This document shows positions 1 to 6,087 of a stretch of 11,356 bases of DNA, in pieces. Positions within the stretch are counted from its first letter, which is position 1. Each line of letters opens with the position of its first letter. A model generated the notes under the pieces. The model searched no databases and was not told the origin of the DNA. It saw nothing but the letters and a program-made list of their open reading frames with translations. The stretch covers positions 1-11,356 of the forward strand of contig JAMCQR010000045.1 in the NCBI GenBank assembly GCA_023379555.1. Reading direction: 5' to 3'. The position numbers and the translations under genes were made by a program. The stretch comes from Thermoplasmatota archaeon (lineage in GTDB: Archaea; Thermoplasmatota; Thermoplasmata; Thermoplasmatales; GCA-001856825).

Positions 1-431
1 CTTTCTCTTTCGACGTCAAGAATACAAAAGACATAATCATGAAAGCGGTCAAGCACAGGGGAACATCGGTGATTGACCTTCTTCAACCCTGCCCAACTTA
101 CAACGATATCAACACGAAGGAATGGTACGAGCAGAGGGTATACTACCTTGACAAGGACCCAAGCTGGGACCCAGTCGTGAAAGAGGCAACGTCCGAGGCA
201 TCCGAGCAGAAGTATCTTCAGGCAATACAAAAGTCACTTGAATGGGGAGACAAGATACCTCTTGGAGTGCTTTATCAGAATGACCTCGTACCATCGTTCG
301 GTGACAGGATCGCAGATCACATCACCAACTATTTCGAGGTGCCACCGGCACTTTCCCCTATAATCAATTCAGAGGGGCAGCCAGTCGCAAGGATGGAGAA
401 AATATTCACGGACAGGCTCATAAAGAGATGA
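1..431 (+). CDS. 2-oxoacid:ferredoxin oxidoreductase, beta subunit (3' part, partial)
   Basis: This is the C-terminal part of the thiamine-diphosphate-binding beta subunit of a 2-oxoacid (pyruvate/2-oxoglutarate) ferredoxin oxidoreductase, a cytoplasmic enzyme that oxidatively decarboxylates 2-oxoacids to acyl-CoA and reduces ferredoxin. The reading frame is open from position 3, giving FSFDVKNTKDII before the first Met codon at 39, so the gene begins upstream of the window and that Met is internal. The diagnostic stretch is KHRGTSVIDLLQPCPTYND, followed by EWGDKIPLGVLY and the tail VPPALSPI. The LQPCPTYND form resembles the two-subunit enzymes of Sulfolobus, Thermoplasma, haloarchaea and their relatives. 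The ThDP-binding and cluster-binding residues would lie upstream and cannot be checked. The stop codon overlaps the start of the endonuclease IV gene as ATGA, which implies co-transcription. Substrate preference cannot be decided from this end. Confidence 0.9.
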   Translation, partial: FSFDVKNTKDIIMKAVKHRGTSVIDLLQPCPTYNDINTKEWYEQRVYYLDKDPSWDPVVKEATSEASEQKYLQAIQKSLEWGDKIPLGVLYQNDLVPSFGDRIADHITNYFEVPPALSPIINSEGQPVARMEKIFTDRLIKR

Positions 432-1267
432 ACATAGGGGGCCACCTATCTACAAAGGAGGGGTTCGCAAAGCTCCCAGAGAAAGCCCATGCACTCGGAC
501 TGAAGACTTACCAGTTCTTTTCCAAGAACCAAATGCAATGGAAGGCTCGTCCACTCGATAAAGAAGAAGCATCGGCGCACGTGAAAGCGGCGAAACAGGC
601 AGGAATCAACGACGAGTCAATCCACGCATCTTATCTTTTGAACCTGGGCAGTCCTGAAGAGGGCAAGTACAAGATGTCCTACGGCGCGTTTGTAGAAGAG
701 ATCAAGAGGGCAGATCAGCTGGGGGTGCCGCTTTTGATATTCCATCCGGGGGCCCATATGGGCTCTGGGGAAGCAGACGCACTCAAGAGAATATCAGATG
801 CAATGAACTCCGCAATTGAAGAGACGAAGGGTGCAAAGGTGAAACTCACTGTTGAAAACACCGCTGGACAAGGATCAGTGGTTGGTTACTCCTTGGATCA
901 TTTGGGGTACATTGCAGAAAATAGCGTGGACAAAAACAGAATAGGCTTCTGTATTGACACCTGTCACGCATTCCAGGCTGGTTATGATCTGAGCAACAAG
1001 TTCGATTCATTCCTGTCGGAATTCGACTCAAGAGTTGGAATCGAGCTGCTGAGGGCGTTCCACCTGAATGACGCCAAGTATCCGTTTAACAAGCACCTGG
1101 ACAGACACGAGAACCTAGGAAAGGGATACATTTCACACAGCTTCTACGTCGACTTTTTCAGAGAACCCAAGCTGGCTAAAGTGCCTGCATTCCTTGAAAC
1201 ACCAGAAGGGGAAGAAGGATACCCCAAAGATCTGAAATTCTTGAAATCTCTCGGAATAGTTCTCTGA
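428..1267 (+). CDS. nfo: Endonuclease IV (AP endonuclease)
   Basis: A full-length, 279-residue member of the endonuclease IV family of TIM-barrel, trinuclear-zinc AP endonucleases, which cut DNA 5' of abasic sites in base excision repair. The metal-ligand motifs appear in order: GGHLS at the N-terminus, IHASYLLNLGSP near residue 65, FHPGAHMG near 105, VENTAGQG near 142, FCIDTCHAFQAGYD near 174, FHLNDAKYPFNKHLDRHENLGKG near 212-234, and LETPEGE near 257. All expected His, Asp and Glu ligands are visible, so the enzyme should be active. The length matches the family (about 280 residues). The ATG overlaps the stop of the upstream oxidoreductase gene by 4 nt (ATGA), and only a weak AAAGAG lies just before it, so translation is probably coupled. 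The gene ends facing the decayed transporter on the other strand. Confidence 0.95.
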   Translation: MNIGGHLSTKEGFAKLPEKAHALGLKTYQFFSKNQMQWKARPLDKEEASAHVKAAKQAGINDESIHASYLLNLGSPEEGKYKMSYGAFVEEIKRADQLGVPLLIFHPGAHMGSGEADALKRISDAMNSAIEETKGAKVKLTVENTAGQGSVVGYSLDHLGYIAENSVDKNRIGFCIDTCHAFQAGYDLSNKFDSFLSEFDSRVGIELLRAFHLNDAKYPFNKHLDRHENLGKGYISHSFYVDFFREPKLAKVPAFLETPEGEEGYPKDLKFLKSLGIVL

Positions 1268-1405
1268 GTAAAATCAACCTGCTTGCTCAGAATTTTTGTT
1301 CTCTTGTATCTCACGCCTTCCCCTGAAAGAGATCCGAATACAGTCGCATTCAAAAACCCGACAGCGTTGCCAGTCCCGATATCTTGAACGGCTCCGAGGT
1401 GATGC

Positions 1406-1996
1406 TCAGAACGCCCCCCCTACTAGAGGTCCCATAGCTCTTCCAACTGAAATGAAAGCATTATAGAGACCCATGTTTTTGTCAATATTCTCAGGTATCG
1501 AGATCAGAAAAACCATTGCTGCGGACGAAGGGAATGCAAAATCCTCCCATCGCTGGTCCAAGTCTCCATCCGATGTTATTCCCAACCCTCAGAGTTGAGA
1601 ATTCTTTCGTCTTAACTTCACTCTCAGCAGACACAATGGAATAGATCGAAGGTTGAAGTGCGGAGCTGGAAAGTGTGAGTGCAAAGAATGTTATGGAGTA
1701 ATAAACAGGAGAGGTTTGCACGAATGATGAAAGAATCAAAATTAGATACAATAGGGTAAGTGCAACCAACGAAGCGACTACAGCTTTCTTATGTCCAATC
1801 TTGTCGGAATAAGGTCCCGAAAATTTTTGGAGAATAGTTCCTCCTAGAATTGCAGCCATCATCAACAGAATATCTTCAAGGACGGACAGGCTCAGAGCTT
1901 CCCCGAAGTGGAGTGCGTTAAAAATCCATAATGATGAGAGACCAAGTCCGCGCAATCCGGACGTGGCTGCAGCAATTGAGATCTTATTCTAGACAT
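1406..1996 (-). pseudogene. Major facilitator superfamily transporter remnant, frameshifted and internally deleted
   Basis: Remains of an MFS permease broken into several frames. The likely original start is ATG at 1996 (MSRIRS), but that frame is lost after a few codons and MFS sequence continues in another frame as ISIAAATSGLRGLGLSSLW. The main piece (about 1955 to 1491) has several hydrophobic segments, an MFS motif A (GPYSDKIGHKK) and the TM5-type sequence GNNIGWRLGPAMGG. It then runs out of frame and stops at 1491. A second frame, 1543 to 1406, reads SSAAMVFLISIPENIDKNMG and then SVGRAMGPLVGG. This looks like the TM10-11 part of the C-terminal half, so TM6-9 are missing. That frame ends just after a run of seven C (1414-1420). 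A third frame, about 1411 to 1290, includes DIGTGNAVGFLNATVFGSL and may be more debris. The substrate cannot be inferred. A short functional peptide is unlikely. Confidence 0.78.
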
Positions 1997-2010
1997 TGTC
2001 AATTAATTAG

Positions 2011-2020
2011 TAATATGAAT
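2011..2020 (-). promoter_or_regulatory. TATA-like box upstream of the transporter remnant
   Basis: On the minus strand the sequence reads ATTCATATTA, centred about 20 nt before the candidate ATG at 1996, with a second AT-rich patch (CTAATTAATT) closer in. This is a plausible relic promoter of the decayed MFS gene. The call rests on AT content and spacing alone. Confidence 0.3.
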
Positions 2021-2060
2021 GTGATTTGAAGGTAAAGCAGAATATAGTGATTCCCGGGAG

Positions 2061-2077
2061 CTTTCCAAGCTGGAAAA
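2061..2077. other. Short perfect hairpin (7-bp stem, 3-nt loop) between the helicase gene and the transporter remnant
   Basis: CTTTCCA at 2061-2067 pairs with TGGAAAG at 2071-2077 across the loop AGC. It lies about 40 nt past the helicase stop codon and is preceded at 2052-2059 by the palindrome TCCCGGGA. It could be a 3' processing or termination structure for the serS-hel308 transcript, or an operator for the old transporter gene. No U-run follows directly on the minus strand, so a bacterial-type terminator is not supported. Confidence 0.35.
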
Positions 2078-2114
2078 GATAAGCAGACATTAAAGGAGAT
2101 TCAGTTTGATAATT

Positions 2115-4157
2115 TTATAAACCGTGCGTAACTTGTTTCTCAACAAGTTTCTTAGCTTCTCTTATGATGCTTTCAGCGATCTTCTCTCCTATTCCAGGAA
2201 TACGTTCAAGATCCCGAGGCATAGAGTTCGAAAGTTTCTCTAGGTCGAAACCGTTGGTCATGAGTCTTCTGGCCCTGACTCTTCCTACATTCGGAAGGAA
2301 CACTAGTGGGATAATATCCTGCTGAACCCCATTTGAAACCCTATAGTTGAGCACTCTAAACTCAGTTCTTGCCATGTTAAGCGCTCTCGAGATCTCGTAC
2401 AATGAATGGGATAACCAGTCTGCAATCTCTACCCTGTTCCGTAGATCTGCAGGCCATATCTTGTATTTTTCCACGATTGCATCTTCAGGCATCTCATCGA
2501 TCCAGTCGCTCAGTATCAGGGCTACTTTCATCTGTTCAGGCTCAGGATGGAATGTCAGGTGTGATGGAGGAATGTAGGGGAATGATTCGCTGTCGGATAC
2601 ATACAACGAAGGCATGTCTGGGGTGGAACAGATACCCAGCAACATATCATCCACGCTCTCGAAACCAACCGTGTCCCTAAGTATTACACCAGTAAGGGGA
2701 TCGATATAGAGCTCTGAGACCTTCCTGCCGAAAGGCGTCGGTTTGTAGGAGGAATCCCCCTTGATCATGTCGTTGCTTCTCAGAAATTCGATGCTAGTCT
2801 TAATCCAGTCGTCAAGTTGAAGCCCTCCATGGTGAGCGAGTGTAGTGGAAAAGAACTTAGAAAGAGATGGGAAGTCCTTGCTCATTCCTGAAGATATAAG
2901 TCCGAGAGTATGCATCCTTACCTTGCTTTCATTGATTCTTGAAGTTATGCCCTCAAGTTCTCCATTGATGTATGTCGAGACAATTTCCCGGAGTCGGATC
3001 TTGGAGGAATAGATGTATCCGTTCCCTATCCTGTCATACTTGACCCTTCCGGCCCTGCCAAGCATCTGCTGGACTTCCATGTTCGGAATCAGCACGGATG
3101 AAAACCCATCGTACCTGTAGACATCCTTAATGACTACAGACCTTGCAGGAAGGTTCAATCCAGCAGCCAGCGTGGTCGTCGCAACTATCACCTTGATTTT
3201 CCTTTCCCTGAATAACTTCTCCACCAGTCTCCTCTGCTCATAAAGCATTCCGGCGTGGTGGTATCCAACTCCCCTCTTCAATATCGGAATAAGCTTGTCG
3301 TAACCAGGAGACTCCGAATTGATCTGGAGACTGTTGAGCTCCTCCTTCTCACTTACGCTTAGTTTTGACTCTACAAACCTGCTCATCTTTTCCGCAGTTC
3401 CTTCTGTCGACTTTCTGGATCTCACGAAGATAAGTGTCTGTCCGGAATTGTCGAGGGAACCTATAACAAAATCCTCAAAAGAATCAATATCCGATACGAG
3501 GAGACCATCTTCATCAATTACCGACTCAGGTGTCAGCACAAACTTGCGCAGCGGAACAGGCCTGAAGTCGCTTGTCACTTCAAGCGCACCCAGCCACTTT
3601 GCAATGTCTTCCACATTTTTTACCGTTGCGGACATTGCAATGAACTGGGCTCCTTCAACCAGATATCTGATCTTTGAGATAACGATTTCCAACGTACTTC
3701 CTCTCGACTCATCCAGTATGTTGTGTATCTCATCAAAAACGACGAACCCGAGATTGTCGAATACGGTGGGATTGTTCCGGAGGAGTGAGTCCACCTTTTC
3801 TGACGTGGAAATAATTATATCATAATTCCTAAGGTAGTTAGACGGTCTGTCATAATCTCCCGTACTTATGGCAACCTTTAGTCCAAAGTTTTCGAAGATT
3901 CTCAGGTCTTCAAATTTCTCTTCAGCCAGGGCCCTCAGCGGAACCACATACAACGACCTCAGCCCCCTCTTCCATGCCCTGACCATCCCATAATATGCGA
4001 CCAGCGATTTCCCTGAGGAAGTAGGAGTGGCAAGCAACAGGGACTCACCTCTGGATAGGATTTTTAAACCTTCGATCTGGAGAGGGTAAAGTCGGTCTAT
4101 CTTTTCCTTTTCGATGTACTTCTGAAATTCGTCTGGTACTGGAAAATCGAAATCCAA
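2115..4157 (-). CDS. hel308: Hel308-type superfamily 2 DNA helicase
   Basis: A 680-residue Ski2-like helicase of the archaeal Hel308 family, an ATP-driven 3'-5' DNA unwinding enzyme linked to stalled and recombining replication forks. Motifs appear in order: Q-type LYPLQIEGL (23-31), Walker A ATPTSSGKS (43-51), VVPLRALAEEK (71-81), STSEKVDSLLR (117-127), DEIH (142-145), SAT (176-178), TLIFVRSRKS (241-250), VGYHHAGM (297-304), ATTTLAAGLNLPA (326-338) and QQMLGRAGR (363-371). The C-terminal region has the Hel308 VGRVRARRLM element (about 624-633) and a helix-hairpin-helix, RIPGIGEKIAESII (about 652-665). Its length is close to the usual 700 or so. The residue after GRAGR is V where many relatives have P. 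The start is TTG, 3 nt after the serS stop and in the same frame; GAGGTAA in the last serS codons, about 10 nt before the TTG, serves as SD. It is therefore co-transcribed with serS. Confidence 0.92.
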   Translation of the reverse strand: MDFDFPVPDEFQKYIEKEKIDRLYPLQIEGLKILSRGESLLLATPTSSGKSLVAYYGMVRAWKRGLRSLYVVPLRALAEEKFEDLRIFENFGLKVAISTGDYDRPSNYLRNYDIIISTSEKVDSLLRNNPTVFDNLGFVVFDEIHNILDESRGSTLEIVISKIRYLVEGAQFIAMSATVKNVEDIAKWLGALEVTSDFRPVPLRKFVLTPESVIDEDGLLVSDIDSFEDFVIGSLDNSGQTLIFVRSRKSTEGTAEKMSRFVESKLSVSEKEELNSLQINSESPGYDKLIPILKRGVGYHHAGMLYEQRRLVEKLFRERKIKVIVATTTLAAGLNLPARSVVIKDVYRYDGFSSVLIPNMEVQQMLGRAGRVKYDRIGNGYIYSSKIRLREIVSTYINGELEGITSRINESKVRMHTLGLISSGMSKDFPSLSKFFSTTLAHHGGLQLDDWIKTSIEFLRSNDMIKGDSSYKPTPFGRKVSELYIDPLTGVILRDTVGFESVDDMLLGICSTPDMPSLYVSDSESFPYIPPSHLTFHPEPEQMKVALILSDWIDEMPEDAIVEKYKIWPADLRNRVEIADWLSHSLYEISRALNMARTEFRVLNYRVSNGVQQDIIPLVFLPNVGRVRARRLMTNGFDLEKLSNSMPRDLERIPGIGEKIAESIIREAKKLVEKQVTHGL

Positions 4158-4160
4158 ATC

Positions 4161-5480
4161 TTAAATTACCTCTTTACCCATAGAATCTCTCAGCACTTTT
4201 GGAACGACTATGCTACCGTCCTCTTGCTGATAGTTCTCAACTATTGCCACTAGCGTCCTTGTGGTCGCGATCAGGGTGGAATTCAGAGTATGGACATACA
4301 CGTTTCCTTCCTTTCCCTTGTATCTGACCTTGAGTCTCCTCGCCTGATAATCTAAGACATTTGACGCACTTACAACCTCCCTGAACTGGGCCTGTGCAGG
4401 GTACCATGCTTCCACATCAAACTTCCTACTGGCAACATTACCCAGGTCTCCCGTCGCGATATCAACCACACGGAAAGGCAGTTCGAGTGCCCTATAGAAT
4501 TCCTTTGCATTGTCGAGGAGTTTTTGATGATATCTCTTCGAGTCTTCGGGCTTAACGTATGCGAATTGCTCTATCTTGTTGAATTGGTGGACTCTAAATA
4601 TGCCTTTGGTATCTTTTCCATGAGCACCCGCTTCTTTCCTGAAGCACGGAGAGATCCCCGCGTAGAGGAGTGGGAGTTTCCCTTCTTCGAAAATTGTGTT
4701 CGAATGATATGCCGCAATTGGATGCTCAGAGGTAGCTATTAGGTAAAGGTCCTCCCCTTCCACCTTGTAAAGCGTATCCTCAAATGCAGTGAAATCGGTA
4801 GCGCCGTTTGTTGCTTCCCTGTTCAGCATGAAGGGTGGCTCTACCAGGGTGAATCCCTTCTTCTGAAGGAACTTCAACGCGTAATGTTCGAGTGTCAGTT
4901 CCAGGAGAACAAGATCACCCAGCAAGTAGTAAAACCTGGAGCCAGCCACAACAGCCGCGCTCTCCAGATTGGCGAGGTTCTTCTTCACCAGGAGATCGAC
5001 GTGGCTCTGTGGTTTGAACCTGAGGGTTTCATACTCCATCTTGCCACCGCTCTGGGTCAAGAAACCCTGAACGTCCTTGTCGAAGACTTTCGCCTTGCCC
5101 TCAAAATAAATCGCGGCATTTCCAGAATCATCCTTAGCAACGGGAGAATTTGGATCAACGATGTTGGGAATCCTTTTCAGAACATCGTCTCTCTTGACTT
5201 CCACCTCTCCGAGTCTCTTCTCATAATCTCCAATTTTCTTATCGATCTCAACAGCCATTGCCTTGGTGGAGTCGGTGTTCTCTCCAGCCCTTATCTTCTC
5301 TCCTATCTCTCTTACCAGCTTGTTCTTCTCGGCCTTCAAATCGTTAGACTTCCTCAGAAGGTCTCTCCAGTCGGCATCCAGTTGGATTGCTTCCTTAATG
5401 ATCCCATCATCCTGAAACCTTCGCTTCTGACTGTCAAATAAGACTTCAGGGGTCTTTCTGAGTACGTTAACGTCTATCAC
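4161..5480 (-). CDS. serS: Seryl-tRNA synthetase
   Basis: A complete, 439-residue class II seryl-tRNA synthetase of the common (not the rare methanogen) type, which activates serine with ATP and loads it on tRNA-Ser. Residues 1-110 are charged and helical, matching the long antiparallel coiled-coil tRNA-binding arm. The catalytic core shows NGATDFTAFEDTLY near 225, the serine-pocket TSEHPIAAYH (250-259), motif 2 FRKEAGAHGKDTKGIFRVHQ (280-299), SNVLDYQARRLKVRY (373-387) and motif 3 LNSTLIATTRTLVAIVENYQ (399-418). The TSEHP and SPCFRKEAG forms resemble euryarchaeal enzymes such as that of Pyrococcus. The start is GTG at 5480: upstream codons hold no ATG, and a TATA-like box about 26 nt before it suggests a leaderless transcript. 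The stop is followed after 3 nt by the helicase start, so the two genes form an operon. Confidence 0.96.
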   Translation of the reverse strand: MIDVNVLRKTPEVLFDSQKRRFQDDGIIKEAIQLDADWRDLLRKSNDLKAEKNKLVREIGEKIRAGENTDSTKAMAVEIDKKIGDYEKRLGEVEVKRDDVLKRIPNIVDPNSPVAKDDSGNAAIYFEGKAKVFDKDVQGFLTQSGGKMEYETLRFKPQSHVDLLVKKNLANLESAAVVAGSRFYYLLGDLVLLELTLEHYALKFLQKKGFTLVEPPFMLNREATNGATDFTAFEDTLYKVEGEDLYLIATSEHPIAAYHSNTIFEEGKLPLLYAGISPCFRKEAGAHGKDTKGIFRVHQFNKIEQFAYVKPEDSKRYHQKLLDNAKEFYRALELPFRVVDIATGDLGNVASRKFDVEAWYPAQAQFREVVSASNVLDYQARRLKVRYKGKEGNVYVHTLNSTLIATTRTLVAIVENYQQEDGSIVVPKVLRDSMGKEVI

Positions 5481-5500
5481 AAAATGGCAACGTATTCGTT

Positions 5501-5510
5501 CTAATTAATT
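5501..5510 (-). promoter_or_regulatory. TATA-like promoter element of serS-hel308
   Basis: On the minus strand AATTAATTAG is centred about 26 nt before the serS GTG start, in a 62-bp spacer with no Shine-Dalgarno sequence. That spacing puts transcription initiation at or next to the start codon, as for archaeal leaderless mRNAs. The box is a plausible internal promoter within the longer minus-strand block. Confidence 0.5.
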
Positions 5511-5542
5511 TGTTTGTCCAACGTCAAATTTGCAGTATCGCT

Positions 5543-6022
5543 TCAACGTTTGGATATTTCTATGCCACGGCTGTAGAGTGACTTTGCAAGCAGTCTGAAT
5601 CCTTCAAATCTCGACAAGGAGAAACTCCCTGAGAATCTCGTGATCTTTGATAATCTTACGTACTCAGCCATTAGCATCTCCAAATCCGCTCCCGTTCTTA
5701 GCAGAGAAGCCACTACCCTATCCTTGGCTCTAAGAAGCACGTCCTCAGCGTCGGTTGTCTCTATTTCCTTTGATATCAAAGCAGTCATGAAACCTGAGTC
5801 CGGCGAGTTTCTCTTCATGATTATTGAGTCACCAAGATCGTGGTAGTAGCGCATCAATTGGATGTAGTTTTCTTTCCATTCGCAGTCATCAAGCTTCAAT
5901 TGACCCAGATCTGACAAGATGACATCATAGTGCCTGAAGAATTCCCAAACACCAGAATCGTAGTCTTCCTGTGCGTTGGTTATAAAACACTTAAATGTTG
6001 GAAATTTTGCTTCCAATTCCAT
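5543..6022 (-). CDS. Hypothetical protein, unrecognised, 159 residues
   Basis: I do not recognise this protein. It starts at ATG (MELEAKFPTFKCFIT) and is predicted soluble and largely helical, with no signal peptide or membrane segment. The composition is rich in charged and aromatic residues. The N-terminal half has a hydrophobic and aromatic stretch, SGVWEFFRHYDVILSDLGQLK, followed by WKENYIQLMRYYHDLGDSII. The C-terminal half is likely helix bundle (AEDVLLRAKDRVVASLLRTG, then LEMLMAEYVRLSKI) ending in a basic SLYSRGIEISKR. Two cysteines (CFIT near residue 12 and DDCEW near 47) do not form a metal motif. It lies between gatE and serS on the same strand, 65 bp after gatE and 62 bp before serS, with its own strong TATA-like box, so it is probably expressed. 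Its neighbours suggest, but do not show, a link to tRNA charging. Confidence 0.75.
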   Translation of the reverse strand: MELEAKFPTFKCFITNAQEDYDSGVWEFFRHYDVILSDLGQLKLDDCEWKENYIQLMRYYHDLGDSIIMKRNSPDSGFMTALISKEIETTDAEDVLLRAKDRVVASLLRTGADLEMLMAEYVRLSKITRFSGSFSLSRFEGFRLLAKSLYSRGIEISKR

Positions 6023-6034
6023 GGTTAATCTTGC

Positions 6035-6050
6035 TTAAAAAGTTTTTAAA
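6035..6050 (-). promoter_or_regulatory. TATA-like promoter and 15-bp perfect inverted repeat before the 159-residue gene
   Basis: The minus strand reads CCTTTAAAAACTTTTTAAGC. The TTTAAAAA box (6050-6043) is centred about 24 nt before the ATG at 6022, fitting a leaderless transcript. TTAAAAAGTTTTTAA (6035-6049) is a perfect inverted repeat around a central G, and GCTTAAGC (6052-6059) is a second palindrome just upstream, at the BRE position. The symmetry could bind a repressor or simply reflect the AT-rich box. Confidence 0.55.
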
Positions 6051-6087
6051 GGCTTAAGCTTTGTCCAACTGTCGATCGGTTTGGCGA

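Noticed and set aside
1144..1353. Minus-strand 69-residue frame overlapping the end of nfo
   Set aside because: More than half is antisense to endonuclease IV. Only its first codons (NATVFGSL) may be transporter debris, noted under the pseudogene.
1268..1405. Possible tRNA or other RNA gene in the spacer between nfo and the transporter remnant
   Set aside because: No T-loop, acceptor-stem pairing or cloverleaf could be found by eye on either strand.
3319..3825. 168-residue plus-strand open frame inside the helicase gene
   Set aside because: It is antisense to the well-supported Hel308 coding sequence, is low-complexity (Ser/Thr rich) and has no start signal or family motif.
4884..5441. 185-residue plus-strand open frame inside serS
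   Set aside because: It is antisense to a SerRS gene with all class II motifs; long antisense frames are common opposite such genes.
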